DNA of 64,000 bases. Origin: Lingula anatina (taxonomy: Eukaryota; Brachiopoda; Lingulata; Lingulida; Lingulidae). Within the stretch, counting starts at the first letter, position 1; each line of letters opens with the position of its first letter. The position numbers and the translations under genes are program-made. This document shows, piece after piece, positions 36,529 to 48,200 of this stretch. The stretch spans positions 1,744,047 through 1,808,046 of the forward strand of contig NW_019774624.1 in the NCBI RefSeq assembly GCF_001039355.2. Direction: 5' to 3'. A model generated the notes under the pieces. That model was given only the letters and a program-made list of their open reading frames with translations. It was not told the DNA's origin and did no database searches.

Positions 36529-36693
36529 CTTTATCAGATGATTCTTGTTCAGGTGTAACCAGCTTAATTGTGAAAGCCTCCAATACAAAATCAAACCTCG
36601 CATCAGCATATCCCAACAGGATACAGTGGTTTAATGGTCCCTCTGGGGCATGGCCGGCGGCTGTTTCCGGCAATGGAACTGCATAGAACGGAT
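36529..36693 (-). CDS. Candidate isolated coding exon, unknown
   Basis: On the minus strand an acceptor (TACTTTATAG) precedes 165 nt of open frame (PFYAVPLPET through VTPEQESSDK) ending at a donor (AAAG|GTATCT), phase 1 at both ends. Composition and splice sites look like a real exon, but I found no convincing partner exons. It could be part of an unmodelled gene or a pseudogene remnant. No family was recognised. Confidence 0.3.
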
Positions 36694-36859
36694 CTATAAA
36701 GTATAAAACAATATAACAATCTGATGCGCTCTAAGGCAGTCGCCCTGGAGGCAACATGGAACAGAAGAGCCCAGTGGTATGTGGCACGTAGCATCTGACG
36801 GCTTCATCAGAAAGATGCACCGCATGAGTATCTGGCCGTTGCAAAACTAAGCGAGAATC

Positions 36860-36931
36860 GGTGTCTCGCGACTGTTCCATAGCTTTTGGAGAAAGACAAT
36901 ATTTTGACACAAGCACTTTGCATTCACAAAG
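36860..36931 (+). promoter_or_regulatory. Possible 5' UTR exon of collagen-like gene B
   Basis: A donor (AAGCG|GTAAGTATC) at 36932 follows sequence with no usable ATG frame into gene B. Gene B's first coding exon starts with ATG at its very first bases after an acceptor, so an upstream non-coding exon is needed; this is the nearest good donor I see. The left boundary is arbitrary. Confidence 0.3.
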
Positions 36932-37788
36932 CGGTAAGTATCTCTCTCTTTTCAAAGTACAGATGTGTATAAATTTTCAAGATACGTGGGATTTGCTAGG
37001 AGGGTTAGGTTTCACTAAAAACCTACATAAAGACAAGTTCAGCTAGGCCAAGGCACATTTCGCAACATGCCTGCAGTTGTTCAGTTTTGCTTAGACTGGA
37101 ACTCGAAGATAAAAGACCACGTAAAGTTGAGTTGGCAAATTTGGTCTTGGAGTTTTTCAAAACCTCAATGTCTGCTACAAGTCAGTTGGCTCCGATAGCA
37201 GGCCATATGTCGTCAGTGAGCGGGGGGCTGCTTCACGGAAAACTTTGGGCTTAGTCTGCTTAATAAAAATTCGGTTTTCCAATATTTGTCTGAGAGCATT
37301 TTACAGGGAAATCAGTACAGGTATTCTAAAATAACGGTCTAGTGTCAACACTTTGATTAATAATGTATGGAGACTTGATTTTCAGATCAAAATAACAAGG
37401 TCATCGTTATTACAGATTCTCTGAGTAACGCAAATTAATCAGTCAAGTTATTTGGTAGTCTATGCTTAGTCAAAAATTTGACCTAACATTCTTTGTAAAA
37501 TAGAGCTGAAGTAAATCATATCCTTTTAAAACGTCCTTTCAAGTCTCGACAGGGACCAAAATTCATCTTCCTCTACATGTTTTCATGTCAGATAGGTGGT
37601 GCCTTCACATGTCGTCTTTGCCCTTCGAACAGAATAGAATAGAATAGATATCTTTACTTCAACAAAATATTCCGCTGCAGCATGCTACACATCTGCTAAT
37701 CACATGACTGCCAAAGAATCATAACTGCCATGACGGCATGTTTTACCTTAGTGACTCAGACAAACTGGTATTGCTCTTTTCATTTAAT

Positions 37789-37822
<34 letters not shown>

Positions 37823-39485
37823 CAACATTGGTCAAAAAGGTTGTCCCACCCCCGGTTTCATGTGCTTTTATTTATAAATCATCACATCACAGGAATTAAT
37901 TACTATGAATGATGATTTTCATTCCATATACCATAACTAACATGATTAGTGGTACAGAAAATACAAACTAGCGGTTAAGACATCCATATTTAATACCATT
38001 TATTCACATTTATTACATGTACCCCCTCAAATCCGGTGTTCCACTGCCATTTCCACGGAGGTAAAGAAATGCCCATAAAATTGAATTGACACCACCAAAT
38101 GACACCAAATTTACACACATTTAGCATTAGGGTGTGCTCGATAAAAATCAGTGTCTACTAGCGTCTGTGTTTACCGCGTACTGTAATTATCTCCTGTAGA
38201 CGGCGCCATTGCCTTCAACAAGGGTAACAATTCTGTTTTGTGGGATATTGCCCCATGTTTCCTAAAAAGCTTGGCGCAATTGGTCCGGACTATTTGGAGT
38301 TTGGATCTCCTCTGGATTGCACACTTCAATTCATGACACGAGTGCTCAGTAGGGTTATTATCTGGATTCAAAGATGGTTTCTCCAGCCTCAGAACATTGG
38401 GTTTCTGCAACAAATCACTCACCACATGAGAACTGTGTGCAAGTGTGCTGTCATGATGAAGCCTGGATCACCCCCGAAGTCCCCTCTTGCCTATGGAATG
38501 AGGTATCAGTTGAGAATGCTAGGCTCGGTGACCCCAGAACTACCAGAACTTGGTCAACCATCACTAAAAACAAGTTGGTTTTGCTGAAGAATCAAGGTAT
38601 TTCTTGTATGCCTTCGATGGTCAAATTAGGGCCCGTAGACATGTTGCAGACTGCCTTTTGGTAGGTTTGTGCAGGATAATATCGCCTGAGGTGTCAGGTC
38701 AGTCCACGTTTGGAGAGAATTCCAAGCCCATGGTTTTAGTGCATTGTTCTTTCCGAAAAAAAAAACGATACTGGGACAATTCACTGAAACATTCTCAACA
38801 AATATCTCATTCCATTTGCAAGAGGTGACTTCAGGGATACTGCAGGCGTCATCGTGGAAATGCACTTGCACACAACTCTCGTCTGCTGAGTGATTTGTTG
38901 CAGAAACCCAATGTTCAGAGGATGGAGCAACCATCTTTGACCCCTATTATTAACCTTACTAAACATCTGTGTCATGAATTGAAGTGTGCAATGTGAAGGA
39001 AACGTAACTCCTGATAATCTGGACAAACTCCCTCGAGCTCTTTTGGAAGAATGAGACAATATCCCATAAAACAGAATTGTTACCCTTGTTGAAGGCAGGC
39101 CGCGCCACCTACAGGAGATAATTACAGTACGCGGTAAACACAAACGCTATTAGACAAGTAACTTTAACGAGCACACCCTAATGCTAAATATGTGAAAATT
39201 TGGTGACATTTGGTGGTGTCATTTCAATTTTATGAACATTTCTTTACCTCTGTGAAAATCACAGTGAAACGGCGGATTTGAGGGGGTACATGTAATAAAT
39301 GTAAATAAATGGTATTAAATTTTGATATCTTCAACGCTAGTTTGTGTTTTCTGTATCACTTATCATGTTATTTATGGTGTCTGGAATGAAAATCAATATT
39401 TAAAACAATCTTCTCCTGTGATGTGATCATTTATAAATAAAAGCACATGATACTGAAGGTGGGACAACCTTTTTGACCAATGCTG
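37823..39485. mobile_element. 1.66-kb palindrome of two head-to-head Tc1/mariner-type remnants
   Basis: Both ends are CAACATTGGTCAAAAAGG / its inverse (CCTTTTTGACCAATGCTG), bounded by TA inside (TA)n repeats, matching Tc1-type insertion. Each arm is roughly 800 bp and inversely similar to the other along most of its length. Each arm, read outward, encodes decayed transposase C-terminal sequence: left arm on the minus strand includes LNPDNNPTEHSCHELKCAI and HKTELLPLL; the right arm repeats HKTELLPLL on the plus strand. Frames are broken, so it is not autonomous. Confidence 0.8.
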
Positions 39486-39493
39486 TATATATG

Positions 39494-39546
<53 letters not shown>

Positions 39547-39899
39547 GCACACACACACACTAATAAAGTTTTGTGGTCTGTGCTGCTCAAATACTTGAAA
39601 TCCTTGTCAGGTTAGAAAATGTGCCTATCTTGTCTGTTTTAGTTATGTTTAGTTTGCATTTTTCGGCTAAAACAAACTGTTATGAATACATACAGCACAC
39701 ATTTTGCCCTGATAAAATTATTTAGTAATCGGCTTAGTCAATTCTCTTCTGTACATCTTTCAGTTGCATATAGAATGCCATAAATTGTATGAAAAAGCTT
39801 GAGCGCTAGACTAATGAGGATGAGTAATTTTAATACAACGAGAGTTTAAATTTGACGATATGGATTTTGATTTGATAACTAATGAATTTTTTATCCTAG

Positions 39900-42800
39900 A
39901 TGAAATCCGTTTGGGTGCACAAGAAACAGCATGGTTCCCACTTGCTATTTTGTGTGACGCTAGGTAAGAATGTTTTGATAAAGGTGTTTTATTGTTTTCT
40001 TTTTTGTTCTATGCTCCCCCCCCTCCCCCGCTTCAAATAGAACTTAACAGCATTATGTTGGCATAGTATTGCCTGTGTTCATGATATTATATTGTAAAAT
40101 CGCAGTTTTTCTGTAAAGTTTTTGGAACTTGTAAGGATAATAACTCTTCGTATGAGATCTATATTTCACAATAAAAACATTTAAACAACTCATAGAAGTA
40201 TAATATATTCTGTTTTACCACAAAAACGGCTATTATTCTGATATCTGGGCTTATCATCAGGCCACGTTACCTCCACAGATGGCTATATTCTGTAGTAATC
40301 TAAGAGATTATAACATAAAACCAAACTTAAAAAAAAAACAGGGACTAAATATGAATGTAGAAACGGATTCGTTAACCATTGGTAAATATGGGAAAATTGT
40401 TGTTTACTCCGGGAAAATTCATTTTTTTTTTTTTTGCCAAAACGAATAGTTATTATTCCTTTAAGCTTAGTAATCTATTCTTATGTAGTGTAGTGTATTG
40501 ACGTGTAGTGTATCGAATCGTAATATTGGCTTGTATAATGGATAATGCACCCGCCATTCGGTACTCTTTTATATACACTGAAGATCTTCTCAAATGTTTC
40601 CGGCGTTTTTTTGTCGACCGCCAGTGTAGATACAGAAGTCCAATATTCGACATGTTTTTCAAGAAAAATGCAGTGGCGTGAATGTAGTCAATCGGCTAAA
40701 CACTAATCGTTGCTTTATAATTGTACCTTTTTCCTGTTTTAGGACTTCTGTTACCGCGGGATGTGGGTAAGTATACAAATATTGCTAATTCATGATATTA
40801 ATTTATGCCTGTGTGCATGCTTACCAGAATACAATGCACCATAACCCTACACGAAACCTTTTTGGGTTACATTTTAAAGTCATTATGATTTTATACATGA
40901 TAAATTATGAATACACTGGTACATTTGCGTATATATTCTAAATGTAGGTCAACATTTTTTCTGATTTAAATTTACTATGAAATGACGAGCATGAGAGTGT
41001 TATTTGGGTCTGTGTGAGTTGTTGATAATAAAGGTACAATGACTGTCAATAATATAAATCCAAAACAAGCTGTATCAACGTGTCTTCATTATAGACTTAG
41101 GGGGACCAGCGCCAACAGGGGGTCCACCAGGTACAGGTGGGCCGCCAGGGACAGGGGGGCCTCCAGGCACAGGGGGGCCACCAGGCACAGGAGGGCCACC
41201 GGGCACAGGCGGACCACCAGGTACAGGAGGTCCTCCAGGGACAGGGGGGCCTCCAGGGACAGGAGGACCACCAGGGACAGGAGGTCCTCCGGGCACAGGT
41301 GGACCACCCGGTACAGGAGGTCCGCCAGGCACAGGAGGTCCGCCAGGCACAGGTGGACCACCAGGGACAGGAGGTCCGCCAGGCACAGGTGGACCACCAG
41401 GCACAGGTGGTCCGCCAGGCACAGGTGGTCCACCAGGCACAGGGGGGCCACCAGGGACAGGAGGACCACCAGGCACAGGAGGACCACCAGGCACAGGTGG
41501 ACCACCAGGTACAGGAGGTCCGCCAGGCACAGGAGGACCACCAGGTACAGGAGGTCCGCCAGGCACAGGAGGACCACCAGGTACAGGAGGTCCGCCAGGC
41601 ACAGGTGGCCCACCAGGTACTGGTGGACCACCAGGAACAGGTGGTCCGCCTGGCACAGGCGGGCCACCTGGCACAGGCGGTCCGCCAGGAACAGGAGGTC
41701 CGCCTGGCACGGGAGGTCCGCCAGGCACGGGAGGTCCACCAGGCACGGGAGGACCACCAGGCACTGGAGGTCCGCCGGGAACAGGAGGGCCGCCAGGAAC
41801 AGGAGCTCCACCGGGTACAGGAGGACCACCAGGAACAGGTGGGCCACCAGGCACAGGAGGGCCACCAGGCACAGGAGGGCCCCCAGGTACAGGTGGTCCA
41901 CCAGGTACAGGAGGTCCGCCAGGAACAGGGGGTCCACCAGGAACAGGAGGACCACCAGGAACAGGGGGGCCACCAGGGCTGCCAGGGACAGGAGGACCAC
42001 CGGGTACCGCTGGTCCAAAAGGCATAAAGGGGGCAAAAGGTACGTGCTGCCCACTTGTGGTATGCAGCTCTTTCAAAATGCATATTATTTTCGAATACAC
42101 CAGTTATGCCATCCCTTTTAAAATGGATAGAGGTAGTGGTGTTGATTGAATAAAACAAGATTTAAAATAGCTAAAAATTCTAGTCAGACAGTTCAAATTC
42201 ATTACATACAAAAATTAATAACTACCTTACTGACAATTTAAACAATGGTTGCATATCAGAAAAACGTAGGCCATCCACATAACCTTTATGAGGCAATTAA
42301 TATCTGAAAAGTGAATGTAAAAATTATAGAAAGGCCCAACCTGGACCCTGCGTTATGCCAATTACCCGCTTTTACATTACCTACACTTCGTCTTTTCACT
42401 CCAGGGCCCAAAAAGGTCATGCCTCATCCTGTGTAATGCCTTTATTCTAACCATTTACGTGCATTTACATTACCTACACTTCGTCTTTTGACTCCAGGGC
42501 CCAAAGGGGTCATGCCTCCTGGCACCCCCGGGGACAAGGGAGACATGGGGATGTCCGGTATCATGGGACAGAAGGGTCTGCCGGGTGCCCCAGGTATCAA
42601 AGGCATGAAAGGGGAGATGGGGATGCCAGGCATGGCCATGAAGGGAGTAAAGGGAGAAAAAGGACAGGACGGCACAACGATGATGACCACGGCGGCGGGG
42701 GTTACCAATAGCAATACCAATAGTCCGGCGGTCACAGGAGGAGTGACCAATCGGATTGTAGCTACAGGAACACCTGGTAAAACAAGAGTTTCGCTTTTAT

Positions 42801-43431
42801 GTGATTTTTAAACTTAAAAGTTGCAATAACGCATTATCAAATTATTATTATTACTATTATTATTATTATTATTTTAGTTGTTGTTGGTGGTGATGGTATA
42901 GATGTTTTGTCATTCATATATCGCAGAGGCAAAGTAATATCTCTTTCAATTAATGCCTCTGCACCTTTGTTTAAGTATGGTCTACCAGTGTAGATACAGT
43001 ATTTTACATTTAAATTTTTAGAAAATTGCCTACATATATTCACCTGAGTAAATATTAGGCTATTCGCATCATATTAGTATGTATAGCATGTTAATAAAAT
43101 TCTTTTGCGTTTTTCTGGAGCCGAAAAGGCTAATTTTTTCCAAAGGTGAAAACTGATTTTACCCGTAGTTACTTTTGATTCAATTTCAGATACTTCCAAA
43201 CCACGAAATATGCTAGTAGAAAAATCATTACCAGGACTTGTTGGCGGGGAAACGGCCATCACCATTAGTGTGATACCAATGATTTTAATATTCGTCGTCG
43301 TGATAGGTATGCTTATTCGCAGAAACAAGAAAACTCTGAAGTATTTAAAGAAAGTCGATAAGGACGTTGAGCGACGTGCGCATGCGTGGGACATCCATAG
43401 CGTTCAGAGCAGACCGGAATCGATGATGTAA
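39900..43431 (+). CDS. Collagen-like single-pass membrane protein B (paralogue of A)
   Basis: Exons 39900..39963, 40743..40766 (24-nt microexon), 41095..42039, 42498..42776 and 43190..43431 give 517 residues; every internal junction is phase 1. Order: signal peptide spread over the first two exons (hydrophobic core [11 protein letters not shown]); about 310 residues of (GPPGTG)n; Lys/Met-rich Gly-X-Y ([27 protein letters not shown]) to about residue 402; a Thr/Asn-rich linker of about 35 residues; a transmembrane helix at about 461-480; and a basic tail ([20 protein letters not shown]). It lacks the large Gln/Leu-rich domain of gene A. The GxLI.RNK end of the helix is shared with A, as are exon phases and the 945-bp repeat exon, which supports tandem duplication. 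Predicted extracellular, membrane-anchored; function unknown. Confidence 0.83.
41110..42010 (+). repeat. 18-bp coding minisatellite (GPPGTG)n of gene B
   Basis: About 50 GGN CCN CCN GGN ACN GGN units. The copies are more uniform than in gene A (CCAGGCACAGG and CCAGGTACAGG dominate), which suggests more recent homogenisation. One unit has GTGAPPG and another GPPGLPG. Confidence 0.95.
42377..42432 (+). pseudogene. Decoy duplicate of the acceptor and start of gene B exon 42498
   Basis: TTACATTACCTACACTTCG, then TCTTTTCACTCCAG|GGCCCAAAAAGG, copies the real acceptor 86 bp downstream. In the frame of the real exon this copy reads [10 protein letters not shown] then stop, so use of it would truncate the protein before the transmembrane helix. 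Confidence 0.75.
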
Positions 43432-45169
43432 ACGAGGCATTGTAACGGTGGCTAGTCCTATAGACGCTACACATCCAAAAGAATTGCTTTGCAGATTTTG
43501 ATAAACATTTCTTCAATTAGGTTCACGCCTGGGATATTTCTTCCTAAAATACTGTGAATATGAACTTTCAAAGAGTTTTTAACGTATACGAATATCAGGT
43601 CTCCTTGTATTTGAAATGATCACATGCAGGACATTTAAAAACGAAACTTGTTCTATTGGTCAGTGTTAAATATTTGCCATCACCATATATGTATTGATAT
43701 ATGCTTTGAATAGTGCACCAACCCTTTTTGTTATATTTGATTCAGTTCGCAAATTTTGTTCCAACGCATGATAGCTATAGAAATACCAAAGGCGAATGGC
43801 TTCCGTGTAGCCATTGCGTGAACTGTTAATGCCAACTGATTTAAATTGAATGAAGAGCTCAGTTGAAGACAGATTGAATATTCGTGCAGTTATAGCATCA
43901 TTTCGAAAATGAAAGTGGTCGGATTTGTAAAACTGATCGAACAACGAAATAAAGCGAATAACAAAGTTTATAGATTCTTCATTTATTGATTTGCCATCGG
44001 GGTTGGTTTTAAGGGGGAAGACAGATCACTAACCTGAATGATGACGCATTGCCCAGAATGAATTGATGAATGTAAAAGACAGCTGACAAGTAATTGACGC
44101 ACTAACAAGTACAATATTTAACACACATCTATTTTTATATGTAAGAATCCGGCCTTTTCCACATTTTAGAGGAAGAGCTCCTCATTTTCTTGGTGTGTAT
44201 GGCGTATCAGTTAAAAATCAAGTATTTTCAAGTATTTTCATGATTATCTTTTATTATTGAAATAGAAATGAAATCAATATAAGTAGAAAATATGTTCAGA
44301 AGAAATATTGTGTAAAATAAAATTGAATAAAAAAAAATAATACGTTGAATCCCTTAGATATTATCTGAGCTAATAGATATATATTTGTTTGGTTGACAAT
44401 TGAAAAAGAGCCACTTAAAGTTTTTAAAAAATCAATTTGTGGATGCATTTTATGGATGTCGTTGCCATTTAAACTGAATTTGAAAGCGCTGACTTATGCT
44501 TCCCTTCAAATGCAATATATCCTTTGCTTCTTTTGACGTCTTTCTTTCATACCCTTTTCTGTTTTGATAGCTACATCAAGTCAAAGGAGTTAAAGCCGCA
44601 CACGTGTTTTCACTGAGTTTGTAATGATTCCTTTCACTACCAATGCATCATCGTCTTTATCAGCCTACACGTACAGTTTCTCAGAACGACAATGATTATG
44701 GTCACATGTACCACATATTGTACTGTACAATCCGGAATCTCTTTTCTGGCAACAAAACAGCATTCCCAATACAAACAAAGGAAATAGTTCAAATATGTAG
44801 TTGTCTAGTGTCAATTGTGTACAGCGGGTTTTCAAACTCGATATTTTGGGTCTTCCTGCTCTGCGCCGCTGTGTGTCCCAGCCTTGACTTGCTCCCATCG
44901 GGATCAGAGAGGCTTTGGTACGTTCGCTGGCAAATGGGGATCTGTCTTTAAAAAGGAGAAAAGTCATTATTAAGAACTTTATAAAGCTGGAAAATCATTA
45001 TCTTACTATTAGATGTATCAACATTTGCCTCCTGACACAATTTTGAAGGGAGAAGGTAAATAGATCTACAGAAATAAAGTTATAATGGTTGAAATGCATG
45101 CTGCAACCTAAAATTGTAAAACAAAAGATTAAAATCTCACCAGATTTGTTTATAGTTTAAATTCAGGTA

Positions 45170-45227
<58 letters not shown>

Positions 45228-48200
45228 GAGTGCACTTCCTGATTGTCTACTAGACCTATCTTGGTAACTCTACGAAAAAGAGCCGCAAGTAACTGTTCTA
45301 TTTTGCCCCAGACATCTTGTCTTTGAAACATTTTTCTTGCATGTTGAATGGCGATTGAATGGATGACAAAAAATTGCTGATGTAAACATGCCAACTGCCA
45401 ACTGTTGATATCTATTTTCATTTTCATAATCAGCATCAGTACACAAGTAAGAGTAAATTTTTCGAATTAGTGTTCGTATTAACAGCTATGAAACTTTATT
45501 CACGGCACATAATCATTCGCTTTGAAACTAGACATATAAGACAGTAAAGTCAATACTCGCACGTGCTAAAAAATACAATGTATTGACCAGAGTGAGTGCG
45601 ATGAAATGAACCATTGCTGTAATTGAGTTTAAAAATACACACATTTCGAATTCCTCCCGATTAATTTTTTAAATCTCAACTACCGCAGTGGCTTATTTGG
45701 TTGAGACCCACACAGACACATTTCTCATTGATCATTGCGTTCATTATAAATCTGGGAGGAAAGTAGATATTATGAAGGAAAAGTGATGAAAAAGGTAATA
45801 TAACGTGAAAGTGTTCTCTTGAGGACATGAAACAATTTCTGCAATAACTTGCATTTCATTACTCGTCTTTTTCTGCTTTACTTTGAATGGATGGCAAATC
45901 TTGTTGATGGAAACATGCCAACTGTTACTGTCTATAAACTTCGCATAGTGTAGGGTCGTTTTATCCTTCAGCTGTATTCCTTTTTAATACGGTCTCAAAC
46001 TTCTTTAATTCTTACATTTTTACTACAGCGTGGCTTATTCCCAATATTGTAAATTTTTTTAATAATATGCATTCATTTCTTTTGATTTGCATTAGCATTC
46101 AACATTTTGTTGGATAGATATAGTTCAACGTGAGTCCTTTTTCCTAAGAAATCGCAGTGCGGTGCAGCCTGTATGCGCCCATGTCATCCCGAGTATTAGT
46201 GTTTCTTGTATGAAAATTAAATAACAATCGACGTGGCGTTTCTTAAACACCACGTGCATCTAATCTTCTTACATGTTCGTTCTACATAAGTGTATCTCTT
46301 ATAAGATGTGTTATGTGTTTGTTCTACATATATGTTCATTCTCTATGCCTTATGTAAGTTTGGTCTTAATCAATCATACATGTAATAGCTTGAGCCAATA
46401 AACAGAGAAAGCAAGTCAGCCTCCATGTTGCAGTACAGCGTCAGAACGATGAGTCGTCATATGTATGTTCGCGCGCGCGTGCGCGCGTGTACATGGGCAT
46501 GTGTGTGTGTGGAGTGGGGGGGGGGGGGTAGTTTTGGTTTATTCTGTGACCTGGCCGGGGATCGAACCTTCAACAAAACATTCCGCAAGCTAATACAACA
46601 TGTATCTCTCCCACTAGAATATATATATACATACATCCAAGATCAACCACGACCAATGCAGCCGTAAGTTACATCCTTCTCATTGCACGGCAGGCAGTCA
46701 ATACTAATAACTTAAGTCTCGCCATTATCACTCTCAGATAATTTCAGGGTATAAATATGTGAGAATGATTTGGGGTTTGTGACTAAATTACAGGTTATTA
46801 AGAATGGCATCATCAAGGTATTACATATCGATCTGGTAATTTGGTCTTGTCAGACAGACAGCATTATCTACAGTGCACATGTACTCTCATGGCGTCCTCA
46901 TTTTGTTCACATTTGAAAGATTTTGGATAGGTTTTATCTGACTTGCCACTGTTTAAAAAATGGATAATTCGGGAGAAAAGGCCAATGAGGAATGTAAAAA
47001 TACTTTGGGAAGTCTTGCCAAATATGCAGATTCAGTAATACAGTGCACAGAAATGGTGTGTGTATTTCTTTCTATCTCTTTAAATGCCAACTGAGCCGTT
47101 GGAGCTACATGATAGAATTATAATTTAGCTAAAAATAAATAGTACAAAAGCGTATTTTATTCCAAAAATTAAAACGGAATGATATAAATATTAAAGTATT
47201 CCTTTATGTTTTAATTAAAAGCGGGTCTTGAAAGTAAACTACTGTGTATGCGATCGAAAATGCCCCCCCCCCCAAAAAAAAAAGGCCCTAAGACATATTT
47301 TTGTCCAGACATCTTGCCAAACTTCTTCTTCCCAATTCAGAAAATTCATAAACAATAAAATTCTGCAAATAAAAGGACCTGTTGTAGATATATCCTTATA
47401 TGGGAAATATAATTGCAGTCTAGGGGCGCACTCAGAACTACTTGATCAGCGGACTAACAGGGATAACGGAAAACGGGGATAACGCGGTAAGCTTTCAAGT
47501 GGGTCGTCAAAATTTGATCCGAGGATCTGTTAGTCTCCGGATCAACTTTGGTTGTGAATGCGGCCTAAATTATTTGTGGTTCGTGTAGATGTAAGGTATT
47601 TTATTACAAACGGTACAAAACACCCAGTAGCAGGGACGGGATGTGCAATGACTCATGAATAAGAGGAAATTACTTTGTTTGAGGAAAATTAGATTTGACG
47701 CTCAAATTCCGTATATATTTCAAATGCACTTTGGTAGAATATCTGTATTAAGCACTATTCTTTGTATATAACTTCATATATAGAACCAGAATGCGATTAT
47801 TTTCAAAATAAATATTGATGCTTAATTGGATTGCTTTAATTTTCGGAATTTCGACAGGTTAAAGCTAGATTGCTGAATCCTTTTGAATTGTTTTTTACAA
47901 GAAAGCTAATTTGGTCGTTTAATTAACTGAAACTATCGGTAAAGTCAATGAAAAATTATGACCCTATCCCAGGCTAAATTTGGAAAATATGCAATTAACC
48001 ATCACGACATAGTCCAAAATTACATTCTTCAGATGGTTAAAATGTGTTGAAAAGAACCACGGTATGACACATGTAATAAAAGGCTCCCATTATCACTCAC
48101 CGTTAAATGATTAGGGATGGTATATAGTGTGACCGTTGATGTGTGAACATCCCACGTTGCGCTTACAGCAACAGGTGTTAGCTCCGAGAGTATTGAACAG

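Noticed and set aside
41039-42158. Long Arg/His-, Trp/Ser- or Pro/Val-rich frames across the gene B repeat exon
   Set aside because: Same cause as for gene A: composition of the minisatellite.
44643-44951. 102-codon plus-strand frame in the 44-45 kb intergenic region
   Set aside because: No supporting splice context or domain; it reads as random sequence.
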